Positions 34,501-45,836 of a stretch of 64,000 nucleotides of DNA are shown here, in pieces (the first letter of the stretch is position 1; each line of letters opens with the position of its first letter). The translations under genes were made by a program, and so were the position numbers. The DNA is from Corydoras sp. C115 (taxonomy: Eukaryota; Chordata; Actinopteri; Siluriformes; Callichthyidae), in the NCBI GenBank assembly GCA_019802505.1, contig JAFMOC010000092.1, positions 94,501 through 158,500 on the forward strand, written 5' to 3'. The notes under the pieces were generated by a model. The model did not search any database, had not been told where the DNA came from, and saw only the letters and a list, made by a program, of their open reading frames with translations.

Positions 34501-37500
34501 CCTTTTATGATTTTTTTTTGTCTTCTGTCCTGCAGCAAATCTGTACAATCAAAAGTGGACAGCATTTTGGTAAGTGGCTGTTTTCTTTCTCAATCTGTAA
34601 CATTTCTGTACCTTCCGCTGTCACAACATTGTGGAAAGCGGGATTAAACGGACAGGGATTTAATTTGTGCCATGTGATGTCATAACATTTATTTCTTTTA
34701 GAGATGTTCAGGTTAATAAATGTACCTTTGCCCCTATCTCCGCCGCCCGCAGTAATCACGGCTTCTGCTGACCCGATCAGTCCGAGAGTGGTTTTTATTT
34801 AAAACATGACCTTTTGTTTCATAGAGGTGTAATTGGCTTGGAGAACATTTAATGCCTCTGGTCGTCCTGCTTAATCACGGTCCCGATTCTGAAATTCCTA
34901 AAAACAGAACCTGAATGCTGTTCCATTATCACTAGGGTGGGGGGGGGGCACTACAGGGTAAATTACGGTCCGTTACATGAGGTTATTTAACAGACACTTT
35001 TATCCAAAACAACTTCCAAGTACCTCATGGTTGGGGTCAGAGTACAGGGTCAGGATACAGCACCCCTGGAGCGTTGAGGGTTAAAGGTCATGCTCGAGGG
35101 CCAACATTAATTACTTTAGGTACCTCAGGTTTTAAACCCCCAGCCTTTATATTGCTCACCCAACACTGTGACCGCCGAGCTACCATGTGTTCTATAATTC
35201 AACTGGAGCCGAATCACCTGAAAAAAGACATTGGCTTCATGCATGTCAAAATTAAACTGAGCCACAGAGGTGTTGCGTGTTTTGGAGCAACATGGAGTGA
35301 TGCCAGCTGTGGGCTCGGGAGGATCTGAGCATATCGGTGTGCAGCCAGGCCTTCGCCGACGGGACACAGAGGAATGTATCCTCCACATTTAACCCATTTG
35401 TGCGGTTAAACGCACACTTATGTTACCTGGAGCAGTGGACAGTGCTGTACACGGTGTCGGGAGAGCAATTGGTGTTAGGTGCCTTACCCAAGGACACTTC
35501 AGCCATGGTACTTGGTGGGACCGGTATTCGAACCTTCAGGTTGTAAGGCTGATTCCTTAACCACAAACCTGCAACTGCCCTCATTATGATGCAATATACA
35601 GATTGTGATTCCTGATATATTTATATTCATTCATTCATTATCTTCTGCTTTATCCTATATTAGGGTCGTGGGGGGGGGGTTCCCCATGCCCATCCAGGGG
35701 AGAACGTTTCGGGCACTAGGGCAGACACACCCAGGACAGGGCGCCAATCTATCGCTGGGCACACACTCACACACACAGGCATGCACACAAACACACTCTA
35801 TATGGGGCAAGTTGGAGAACTCGATTGACTTGATCCATGTTTTTGGACTGTGGGAGGAAACCGGAGAACCAGGAGGAAACCCACGGGGAGAACATGGAAA
35901 CACCACCCAGATGGGGATTCGAACCGGGAATCCCTAGTGCTGAGAGGAGAACATGCTAACCACTTAGCCACCGTGCCGCCCCGATATATTTATATATTAA
36001 TGTATTTTTTTCTTCTACAGCAAGATGTTGAGAAGTTTACAGACATTGAAAAACTCTACCTCTACCTTAAGTTGCCTTCTGGTCCCAGCAGTGGTAATGA
36101 AAAAAGGTATGTTTGTTCTTTAAATTATGTAACACTTAAGGCTTTTAAGTTGTAAACACAACGTTTGATGTTAATTCATGTTTTTTTTTTTTTTATGTGT
36201 TGCCTCCGTCATGTCATACCATTGGCTTTATCAATGGCTGTTTGTGAGTTCTTCATGCGCATGTGCGGCATCTTTCTAAATGGCGTTTTTTGTCGTCGTC
36301 AGTCAGATGCCTCTTTTCATGCTAGTTAAAAGAGTATTTTTGCAAACGTTCGGCACTGCAATACCCAGCATCCTGTGTTTTTGTCATTTGTTTCCCCATA
36401 TCTTTTCATCCCTGCAATTCCTAATTCTCCACACGATGTCCAATAGGACTGAAAATCAGAGGGGGTCGGCGAGTCCTGCGACATGGTACTTAAATTTTCT
36501 ACATATTTTAGGCAGACAAACAAACGAACGAGTCATTTGACTTACTGTGACCTTAAAGCAGAGAACATTGGAATGGGGAAGATTCTGGTCTGATTGATCT
36601 CCTCTCTGTGCAGCGACCAGAATTCCATGTCATCCAGCCGGACCCAGCAGATGTATGCGTTCAACTGGATCCGCAATCACTTAGAAGAGCATCCTGAGAC
36701 CTCACTGCCAAAACAAGAGGTGTATGATGAGTACAAGTGAGTGACGTTTGGCTTCTCAAACCTTTATGTTGGTCTTGTCTGTGACTTCCTGACCCTGTTT
36801 GACTTTTATGTTGCAGGAGCTATTGTGACAATCTTGGCTACCATCCTCTAAGTGCCGCTGATTTTGGAAAGATCATGAAAAACGTCTTTCCGAATATGAA
36901 GGCTCGCCGACTGGGAATGCGAGGGAAATCGAAATATCCTTAAAAAAAAAAAAAAAAAAGTCTCTTTTACCTGGAGATCGGCTTTTGGATATAATCAGTT
37001 ATGTACCGTAGCATTGTGAAATGATTCGGGTGGTGGTATTGTTTATTGTCAGTTCTGCAGTGACACTGATGTGGTGAAGGGGTTTTAGTGCAGCAGTGCT
37101 GCTGTAGTTTCATTTAAACACCTCAGTGACACTGCTGGGATAGGAATAATACACCAACCAAATAATCCCTGCTCTGTGGTGGTACTATTGTGGTCCTGAC
37201 CATTACAACAGAGTAAAGGGGACATAGTTGAAACTAGTACCTACAGTTTAACTTTTAATAACTTTTTTTTTTTTAATGGATTGTTGACGTTTTTTTTCTT
37301 AACCACTTCATACGTATTGCTATAGTGGACTGAGGAAGAAGGCTTTTGTGCATATGCCCTCTTTACCCAACTTGGACCTGCATAAATCAGGAGATGGAGT
37401 AAGTGGCTTTGCCCCCTCACCCCTTTCCCCTTGGATACAGTGGTTAAGATAATGAGATCAGATTAGATTGATACATACATATAAAATTGTTGTCCTTTCT

Positions 37501-40500
37501 ACCTATACATAACTTTCAGTTGCCTCCTATACACTGGATAATTTTTAATAAAAAAAAAAAATCCTTCAAAATAATATTTATTTGATACATTTTGGAGAAA
37601 AAAACTCTTGAAATGAACACATTGTCTTGTCTGGAAATATATTGAATGACTTTATTCAGTTACGTCTGTGTGTTTCTTCAGTGTGAACTGTTGGAGCCAA
37701 GTGGTCAGTCTCCCAGCGCGGAGGATGAGATGCGCTCTGCTGCCTGCGGCCTGGTGTGCGAATGGGCTCAGAAAGTCCTGAGTCGGCAGTTCGACAGTGT
37801 TGAGGACTTGGCACGATTTCTTCTCAACAGTCATTACATTGGCACCAAGTCCATGGCTGCCTTAACCGTTATGACTGGTACACAAACAGGCGAGTACCTG
37901 TCGGGACTGCGAGGTGTAAATCGTATGGCGTTGATTATCTGAACCGCTTTAATTTAGCGGTCCTGATGCTTTATGCCGTTTTAGGTGCGAAAACACCAAC
38001 CCCGGCCTCTGCGTTTGTGCCAACTGGCGAGGCCAATGCTTTCCAGCCCCAGATGAAGACACTTCCGTCACCTTCTGTTGACACCAAGCAGCAGCTACAA
38101 CGGAAAATACAGAAGAAACAGCAGGAGCAGAAACTGGCCTCTCCGCTGCCAAGCGATGCCCAAGCCAGAAGAGCCGATGCCGGCACACCAGGCCCTGGGT
38201 GCAGCATAACGTCGGGAAGTCCGGCTTTGCTGTCCCAGCAGCCTACTATTGGTATAGTGGTGGCTGCAGTACCAAGTCCCATCACGGTAATCGTGCATAT
38301 ATTTAAGAACCTGTGTTTTATGTTTAATATGTAAAATCATCCATTTATCTGCAGACGCGGGGTACTTTATCATGTGCTACTCCTGCAGGTCCAAAGAAAT
38401 CGCCAGCTGATGACCTCTCCAAGTCCAGTTACAACAACCGAGGGCAAAGTCCTTCCTGTAAATTTCCAAGTGGTCACCCAGCAGGTTAAACAATCCCCCA
38501 AAACGCCACAGAACATTCCTGCTAGTCCTGTTGGTGACCGCTTGGCCCGACACCGGTATGCTCAGATTCTCCCGAAACCGTCGGCCACAGGTGGAATCAC
38601 GCTGCGTTCCCCGCCAACGCTCCTCATTACGAACAGTCCGATTAAGACGGTGATGCCCTCGCCACATGTGGGCTCTGTTAACGTTGTCAAAATGACGGCT
38701 ATATCACTGACTCCCAACAGCAGCGGCGGGAGCAGTACACCAACGCCACTGCGCCCAGCCTCGGCTGGCCTCTCAAGCGCACTCTCCCAGGAGGAGGCGA
38801 TCCAAACTCAGAACAGCAGCTTGGCTGCACTACAGCTGGCCGCAGCCGGAAAAGCCGGTCGTCCTGTGACCACCCCGATATCCTGCATTTCCTCTGCTGG
38901 TGAGCTAAAGCTTACAAGTGAAGCTCTGAATGAGTGCATCAATTCGTCCACTGGTGCTGAGAAGCCGAGTGCTGCAAAGAATGAACGAGCCACCAAATAC
39001 AGGGCTTCCAGCGAACCTTCTCTTCTGGTCAAGGCATCCCCAGTGCCTGAACGAGTTGCGCGGGGAATAAGTGACTCTGCAGCACCTCCAAGTACAATCA
39101 TAGGGGCAGCTGCCCCAAGCAGCAATAACAGCGATCATCAGGAGAGTACTTTGTATTTGACTGTTATGAATCAAAGTGCTGACATTGGCTCTAATGGTGC
39201 AGCTTCTCCCACTGTCCAGTCGCCAAGAGACTTTGGCTCGAAAAGTCCCCGAAAGCGATCGGCTTCCGTGTTGGAGACTCACGCAATCCCAGTCAAAAGA
39301 GTCTTTATAACTCAACAGTCATTGGACGCAAGTGGCACCTCCAAACCCAGTCTTATAATAGCTACCAAGAGGATTCAAAGGCCAGGGACTCCCGCGAGAC
39401 CAGAGAGTGCTCCCTGTAAGGTCACTTTAAAACAGAGCAACTCCCTTCCCACACAAATTCTGGCCCTTTCTGACACCCCCATCCGAAACCTGCCCCCGAC
39501 TATAGTGACTGCTCAGAGCTCTTCCCAAATCGAGCATAAGGATAGTACTGCTGGATTAAGCCAGACTGGGCTAGTCCCTTGCAACAGCACAGCGGCAGGT
39601 CAAAGTTTATTGCAACAAATTGCGAGCCAGCAACAAGTAACCATTGCCATTTCTCAGGAGGCATCTGCTGTGAGCGAGCTGACCAGCTCATTACAAGATT
39701 ACTCTCAACAGATACAGGACGAACAAAAGCAGGTAACCGTCAGCCACCTGCCAATCATGGCTCAAGCTGCTGAAGCCACCGCTCAGCTCACTCTTCAGCA
39801 AGACATCGTTGACTTCGATGGGGCCCAGGCGAGCATGGATTATTTCCCCTTTAATGATGACGATATGACCCAAGATAGTATAGTAGAAGAGCTGGTGCAG
39901 ATGGAGGAGCAAATGAAGCTTAACAACAGTCTTCAGCCTTACCTTAGTTCTCTTGATATTCCCTTACAAGGCCAGTCAAACCAAAACGCCCTGCTTTCCC
40001 ATCAAACGGGAACTCAGTTCTACCACTCTGCACATAGTAGCACCACCCCAGTACACACTCCAACGCCCACCCCGACTCCAACACCCACTCCGACACCGAC
40101 CCCGACCTCAGAGATCTTGCCGGGGGGCCACGGCTTGACCAGGGAAAGTCCTTGCTGTAGGATTGCACCCATTACACCTGTTGACAACATTTTAGGTGGG
40201 CGGCATACACCCATCAGCACTCCTTTATCCAATTGTAGTAGTAGTGTACCCCCGAGTCCTGTCGAATGTCGGAATCCCTTCGCATTTACTCCCATTACCT
40301 CAAACATTCCTGGTTACCATGATGGTAGCGTTGTGTCTAGTAGCCCAGTCAAGCCCATGCAGAGGCCCATGGCCACCCATCCAGACAAAGCTAAGCTGGA
40401 CTGGATCAACAACAAATACAACAGCACGTCAAGCTCCCCATCGGTTTCCAACAACACTGCCCTTGGTATCCTTCCCAGCTATCAGGATCTAGTTGAGGAC

Positions 40501-41862
40501 CATTTCCGGAAACCCCATGCGTTTGCTAAACCAGGGCAGTCTTTTCATTTACAGCCCAGACACCAGGATGCCAATGTGGCTCGACTGACAACCATGTCCC
40601 CCGTTCAGCAAGGGATGCAGTCTGCGGAGAGCAAGCAAGAAAGTTTTGCCGTTCCGGCGCCATTAGACAATAAGGGCGCCTCTGGGAATGGGGCAGGGAC
40701 CTTCAGGTGCCGCAGTGTGAGCCCTGCTGTCCGTCAACGTAATCTTAGCGGGACCACTGCACAAACCAATCCTCCACAAAGATCCGTTGTGTCACCGTTC
40801 AATTCTCCTCTGACTGCCGAAGTCCTTAGCATCCTTTCCAACAGCCATTCGGTGGTCGCGGTCAATAGCATGACTCAAAGGAGCCAGTCGGTACCACTAA
40901 GCGTTATGATGCAGTCAGAAATGTTGCCTGTTGCCAATCAGGGACAAACAAATAACAGTGCTAAGATCACCAGTGTGCTGTTAAGCAAGATGGATGCAGA
41001 TGGAGACGACACAGTCCGTGGACTCGGCGTGAACAACTTGCCCTCCAATTATACGGCGCGGTTGAATCTGACCCAGATCCTGGAAACCACCCAGCCTTTT
41101 CCTGAAGGGAATAACCTTCCGAATCAACAAATGTCCATCTGCTCGAATCCCTCACCCTATGACTTCCAGAAGTCTGGTTTTCTGATAAGCACGGGCGACA
41201 AATCGGTTACATTTGCCAGCGACAACCAAGCACAATCTGACTCGGGTCTACAGCAAGAGCAACAGCTTCAGTTACAGGATCATCAACAGTTGGAACTACA
41301 GGAGCAGCAACTGTTACATGATCAGCAGCTGCAACTTCAGGAACCACCGTTGCAGCTGGAGAACCAGCAGTTGGCCCTAGAAGACCAACATTTACAACTA
41401 CAGCCAGCAGCTTTGCCACTACAGGACTCCCAGGCGCTCCAGGCGGATCCAGACCTCGGCCGACAGGAGCTGCTCTCTCAGACCTCCCAGGACGAGGACC
41501 GGCAGCACCAGGAGCATCTGGATTTCAACAGCACAGTGAAGGACCTCTTAGGGGAGGATGGCCTCAATCCCAGCTCGCAGCTGGTTGGCCAAGTGGCTTC
41601 AGAACTCGGTGCAGTAGCATCTGACTTCTCCAACGATATCCGACTGACCTCGGATCTTTCCGGTAGCATTAACGACCTAAACACTTTGGATCCCAACCTT
41701 CTGTTCGATCCAAGTCAGCAGCAGGACCAATATGAAGACGCCACACTGGAAGAGCTGAAGAACGATCCGTTGTTTCAGCAGATCTGCAGTGACACTGTGA
41801 ACTCTGCTGGATTTGACTGGCTGGAAAACAAAGACCAGCCAACAGTGGAAATGTTGGGCTAG
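31337..41862 (+). CDS. rfx7: rfx7, regulatory factor X7, 9 coding exons
   Basis: RFX7 is a nuclear winged-helix factor that binds X-box DNA. Exons: 31337-31482, 34536-34569, 36021-36106, 36614-36736, 36817-36933, 37314-37398, 37682-37889, 37985-38286, 38389-41862 (1524 aa). Visible blocks are the N-terminal EIKNSIC/SVQSKVDSIL helix, KFTDIEKLYLYLKLPSG, the RFX domain at about residues 97-180 (AFNWIRNHLEEHPETSLPKQ, YHPLSAADFGKIMKNVFPNM, YCYSGLRKKAFVHMP), SHYIGTKSMAALTVM, IQKKQQEQKL, the (TP)n tract at 40060-40110, ECRNPFAFTPI, SSPVKPMQRPMATHPDK, GLGVNNLPSNYTARLNLTQIL and the conserved end HPTVEMLG-like (QPTVEMLG). Intron 5 is of AT-AC type and intron 7 uses GC-AG. The protein is slightly longer than human RFX7 because of a Q/L-rich insertion. 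The first ATG after the CpG leader matches the family start MA(E/D)(E/D)QQQ. Confidence 0.96.
32133..32503 (-). mobile_element. tRNA-SINE, full copy
   Basis: Antisense copy in rfx7 intron 1 with AT-rich flanks that make the TSD ambiguous. Confidence 0.9.
33898..34230 (+). mobile_element. tRNA-SINE, full copy with 14 bp TSD
   Basis: Flanked by GACTTCTGGCTCCC at 33884-33897 and 34231-34244. Confidence 0.95.
35335..35580 (-). repeat. tRNA-like interspersed repeat, older family
   Basis: Contains CAAGGACACTTCAGCCATGG and GGTATTCGAACCTTCAGG (B-box complement). A short related piece lies at 3945-4020 (GGGAATCGATCC). Confidence 0.55.
35627..35982 (-). mobile_element. tRNA-SINE just upstream of rfx7 exon 3
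   Basis: Flanked by GATATATTTATAT at 35614-35626 and 35983-35995; only 25 bp separate the duplication from the exon at 36021. Confidence 0.93.
36934..37313 (+). other. rfx7: AT-AC (U12-type) intron in rfx7
   Basis: The 5' end reads ATATCCTT directly after GGGAAATCGAA. The 3' end reads TTTTTCTTAACCAC, then TTCATAC before GTATTGC. ATATCCTT and a CTTAAC branch motif about 11 nt from the terminal AC are the hallmarks of minor-spliceosome introns. Joining AA with G restores Lys and the conserved RFX block K-YCYSGLRKK. No GT-AG alternative keeps the frame. The intron interior carries one copy of the interspersed family B repeat. Confidence 0.9.
37890..37984 (+). other. rfx7: Probable GC-AG intron in rfx7
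   Basis: After CAAACAG comes GCGAGT, a typical GC donor. The acceptor GTTTTAG precedes GTGCGAAAAC. This choice aligns gap-free with human RFX7 (TVM plus eight residues). A GT donor 12 nt upstream (end 37877) is in the same phase and would remove four codons, so alternative use is possible. Confidence 0.65.
38389..41862 (+). CDS. rfx7: rfx7 large terminal coding exon
   Basis: This is an uninterrupted 1158-codon exon including the stop, holding the disordered S/T/P/Q-rich C-terminal two-thirds of RFX7 and the short conserved blocks near the end (DLLGEDGLN, LSGSINDLNTLDPNLLFDP, TLEELKNDPLFQQIC). The acceptor CTGCAG at 38383-38388 puts VQRNRQLMTSPSP in frame with the upstream SPIT. At 41248-41513 a Q/L/E-rich stretch replaces the few residues found here in human. 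Confidence 0.95.
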   Translation, partial: VQRNRQLMTSPSPVTTTEGKVLPVNFQVVTQQVKQSPKTPQNIPASPVGDRLARHRYAQILPKPSATGGITLRSPPTLLITNSPIKTVMPSPHVGSVNVVKMTAISLTPNSSGGSSTPTPLRPASAGLSSALSQEEAIQTQNSSLAALQLAAAGKAGRPVTTPISCISSAGELKLTSEALNECINSSTGAEKPSAAKNERATKYRASSEPSLLVKASPVPERVARGISDSAAPPSTIIGAAAPSSNNSDHQESTLYLTVMNQSADIGSNGAASPTVQSPRDFGSKSPRKRSASVLETHAIPVKRVFITQQSLDASGTSKPSLIIATKRIQRPGTPARPESAPCKVTLKQSNSLPTQILALSDTPIRNLPPTIVTAQSSSQIEHKDSTAGLSQTGLVPCNSTAAGQSLLQQIASQQQVTIAISQEASAVSELTSSLQDYSQQIQDEQKQVTVSHLPIMAQAAEATAQLTLQQDIVDFDGAQASMDYFPFNDDDMTQDSIVEELVQMEEQMKLNNSLQPYLSSLDIPLQGQSNQNALLSHQTGTQFYHSAHSSTTPVHTPTPTPTPTPTPTPTPTSEILPGGHGLTRESPCCRIAPITPVDNILGGRHTPISTPLSNCSSSVPPSPVECRNPFAFTPITSNIPGYHDGSVVSSSPVKPMQRPMATHPDKAKLDWINNKYNSTSSSPSVSNNTALGILPSYQDLVEDHFRKPHAFAKPGQSFHLQPRHQDANVARLTTMSPVQQGMQSAESKQESFAVPAPLDNKGASGNGAGTFRCRSVSPAVRQRNLSGTTAQTNPPQRSVVSPFNSPLTAEVLSILSNSHSVVAVNSMTQRSQSVPLSVMMQSEMLPVANQGQTNNSAKITSVLLSKMDADGDDTVRGLGVNNLPSNYTARLNLTQILETTQPFPEGNNLPNQQMSICSNPSPYDFQKSGFLISTGDKSVTFASDNQAQSDSGLQQEQQLQLQDHQQLELQEQQLLHDQQLQLQEPPLQLENQQLALEDQHLQLQPAALPLQDSQALQADPDLGRQELLSQTSQDEDRQHQEHLDFNSTVKDLLGEDGLNPSSQLVGQVASELGAVASDFSNDIRLTSDLSGSINDLNTLDPNLLFDPSQQQDQYEDATLEELKNDPLFQQICSDTVNSAGFDWLENKDQPTVEMLG

Positions 41863-44800
41863 TCTTGTTTTCCATAACATTTTTTTTCTGACTTTTGTAA
41901 TATTTATGGTTTGTGTTTGTTTTTCTGTCTCTTTGTTTGTGTTTTTAATGTGATCGTCATCGCACCATTGTGGAGATGACCAAGCCTGAGCTTTAGATCG
42001 GGATTGTACTCACTGTTTTCGACGTGCACACAGCAGTACAGCCCGATTTCACCGTGGCAGCCAGAACAGATCTCAGTTCTGACTCATAACTCATAATCGG
42101 CTCAAAAATACATTCCCCATTACTAATTTTAATTTCCCTAAAGCTCTTGTGCACAAAACCCTTATGGATTATGTTCATGAGTCCTTTTGTATTTTAATTA
42201 TTCGTGGTGCTTCACAGATGTGTAAGCATTCTGGAATAAGCTAAAACCCCATAAGTACACATCTTTGTCAGCATCGCCTGGTGATTCTGAGACTTGGACT
42301 TTGAGAACTTTTCTTGCACATATAACCCGAGAACCCTAACAGGAGTGTGTTTGCTTGAGAACATGCAGATTTCAGTATATGAATGCACAGAGCAGTTAGA
42401 CTCTAGAACCGGCACTGGTGTAGGCGTATAATGTGTAAAAACAAAAGTCAAATTCTTGGTCTGCAGATGCAGTGTGGGTAATAACAGAGCCCTCAGCTCA
42501 CCCACATGTATGCAAAGAATCACTGCAAGTACAATCTTAGCCATGAACATCCTACATACATGAAATAGGTAAACGTGTAGAAGTTTTGGATGACGTCACT
42601 GTAACCAGTGACTACGGGGGAGACATTGCTATGCTGGGTGTAGTGTGTCTATCATGGATGAGGGACATTGGAAGATCTTTTAGCCCAACCCTGGTATGTA
42701 GTTTGTAGGGTTTTTGTTGAAATCCACATCACTTTAAAATGTGTGATGGTGGCGCTGACGGAGGAAAGACGCTAAAGTAATTAACGCACCTCACACAGCT
42801 TTGCCTGATGAACGTGTGCAGCCTTTATATGCTGTAACATTACAAGTCCCACTCCTGGTGTCCCATGGATCTTTCCATTATGCTGCCGTCACAGGGGAGA
42901 GACATCAAAACAGTATAACGGACAAAACTCACAGCATTAAATCAGCAGTGAAACATGTGCTTTGACCAGATTAGTTTAAGGGATTTTTCCTGACCATCAG
43001 AATCGAAACCTAATCCCCAACCCAAATTAAAACCTGAGCCGACCCCAGCCTCGTCATCTATTAGTGGCAGACCTTGAAAATTGGCGACTACCTTCATATC
43101 AGTGCCTAAAGTTTCAAATGTCTTGGTGTGTACATACTTCTGACTGTAACATCGACTTTCGCCAGGTGTCATATCTGTACCAAAAGGTTCCGTTAATTTT
43201 TCCTCGTCTTCTAGAATGAAGTGACTATACAAGCTGTTATATTTGTAGTTAACTGTAAACGGAGTAGTCTACTGATTTGAACAGCATAGCACAGTTTGTG
43301 TCGCGTTGAGCTTCGCGAGGGCATTTTTTAAAATTTACGTCGTCACGGTCGACTCATTGCACTTGTGATTTTTAAGCGTCTGTTGCGTTACCGGAATTTT
43401 CTAGGTGCTAAAAGGTGCTCAAAACGTACAAGACGACTGGTAACTGCATAAAATCTGACATGGTCTTGCGTCATGGCAACCGATCAAATAGGCCATATTA
43501 ATTGTACTGTTAGTTTTACAGACGGGGATCTGCGGACCTTGTCTGTCTATGGCGTTCTTGAAAATTCACCTATTTGAATATTAGGAGGAGTTTTGTGCTG
43601 CCTTATTTCCAAAGGCGTTGGTGCAGCCTGCGGCGCTCGTCCCATCGGTCATCGCTATGGCATCTGAATTCGGCCGTAAGGCGGATAACGATTCGACAGC
43701 GTTGTTATCGTCTGCTTCCCACCAGCTCACAGCTGATCACAATCTCCTGTCAGAATCGTATCGTCATGCTTCTAACTTAAGCTTGATTATACGTCTGTAC
43801 CAAAGATGAACGCGAAGGATGTGGATTTGTACCCAACGTAATGTGGTCATCGCACCGGCTGGACTCGCCGGCCACCTGGTTCCACGGTACTCGATTTTAG
43901 GCGGTGAAGTTGTGAATATTGTGTATATGGAACATGTATGTGATGTACAGTTAGGGGCGGTCAGCATGTGTAGTCTGGGTTTATTACTTTTATGCGTAAT
44001 ATCCATGAAAAGCTTTGGATTTTTTTGTAGACATTAATACAATACAGAACCTCATTTGTAAAAAAAAAAAACAACACGGAAAAAACAAAGGTCATTTTAA
44101 TTAATGCACTGTATTCTGGTTTTCTGGTGATTTTTAGATAGAAAAGAAGAATGGCATTGACTGTAGCCAGCACTCTGCTGTGTGTTCCGTTTTTGGCTTC
44201 GTGTGTCGTGCAGGTCTGCTTTATAGCTTGCTGATGTGCCATTTTCCTTTTTAAAAAACAAAAGAAGATCTTTATCGGTGTCTGCCTCGGCAGATGTGAC
44301 GTGTACATTGAGAGGAAGAAAAAAATCGCATGGCTCCTATATAAATATATACATATATATTAGAAAGCTATATTAAATGTTGATTTAATCATGGTGGAGA
44401 CGTATTGCGCCAGGAAGCGTCAGGCACTGGAAAATTGGTTCGAGAATCAGCAAACTTTGGAAGTTCACTTTTATTGCACTAAAAACCTTTCCTGTTTTTG
44501 TAACGACGCCTTTGTCGGCCAACAAAACGATGATTTTCCTCCTCGCTCTTCGAAGGTCAATTACAAACGGGGACTTAAATATTAAATATGGAAGAAAACG
44601 AAACGTTAAACGGACGATTGCCTTGTGTAGCAATGTGCACTAATCTCAATGAGATCCGCATTTTACTCGTTCTCATCCACGAGAATAAGAAAGAGAAACG
44701 CTAAATATGATGAACAGCAAAAAGAGGAGAACCTACTTCACCATGTTATACGATGATTGTATGTGCGCATGTACGTTAAACTATCTATCGTAGTCTATGT

Positions 44801-45350
44801 CGTCGCCACTCCCGCCAACGGAAGGGACTGGTTGTTGTTGGCCAGATGTTTAAAAAAAGAGAAAAAATGAAAAGAAATAATGTGTTTGCTGTTTACTAAG
44901 TTATATTGTTCCATTTCTTAGTTCATATTTTAGTTGTTTTTTTGTTTTTTTTTTTTAAAGCAAAATGCCTTTGTGAAGAAGACTGTAAATATTTTTTTCT
45001 ATGTTCTGGCATTTATCAAGGCACTGATCATTTCCTTTTATTCAGTTTGACCTCTCTATATACTGTACTTTTTGATACACAGACATCAACCAGTAAGTCT
45101 GATGATGCTGTATTTCTGACTGGTCTGTTTTTTAAAAAAAATAATTCGAAAGTACCGTGTTTTCTTTGCGTCTGTAGGAACAGTAGAACCTCTGTGCTGT
45201 TGTCTGGTGTACTGCTCTATGTACAGTAGCTTGTTAATTATGTGGAAGCATTTTAGTAATGTTTCCTTTTTGCAATGGAAAGTACTCACAGGTGAGATTT
45301 TCTAAGTGGTTTTAAAAGCCAATAAACATTTTTAAATAATGAAAGGTGTT
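41863..45350 (+). other. rfx7: rfx7 3'UTR with poly(A) signal
   Basis: About 3.5 kb without any SINE copy, ending with AATAAA at 45321-45326. Several TGTAAATA/TTTTTTAAA-rich stretches occur. The only ORFs are short and show no family similarity. The next SINE is at 45494. Confidence 0.65.
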
Positions 45351-45493
45351 TCTCTTTGTGCTTTTAAATGTCCTTTTGATATTTAAGGCAGTAGGTTAAA
45401 GAGGAACCAGTCACACTGTAGTATTCTCATGATCATCTCTCTATCTGGTTTTAATGCCTAGAAAAGATGTTTTTACGTTTTCAATTCTGAATG

Positions 45494-45836
45494 TGGCGGC
45501 ACGGTGGCTTAGTGGTTAGCACGTTCGCCTCTCAGCGCTAGGGATTCCCGGTTCGAATCCCCATCTGGGTGGTTTCCATGTTCTCTCCGTGTCCGCGTGG
45601 GTTTCCTCCGGGTTCTCCGGTTTCCTCCCACAGTCCAAAAACATGGATCAAGTCAATTGAGTTCTCCAAATTGCCTCATATAGAGTGTGTCTGTGTGAGT
45701 GAGTGTGTGCCCAGTGATAGGTTGGCGCCCTTCCTGGGTGTATCTGCCCGGCGCCCGAGACGTTCTCCCCTGGATGGGCATGGGGAACCCCCCTGCGACC
45801 CTAATAGAGGATAAAGCGGAAGATAATGCATGAATG
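45494..45836 (+). mobile_element. tRNA-SINE, full copy with TSD
   Basis: Flanked by AATTCTGAATG (45483-45493) and AATTTTGAATG (45837-45847), between the 3' ends of rfx7 and arpp19. Confidence 0.93.
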
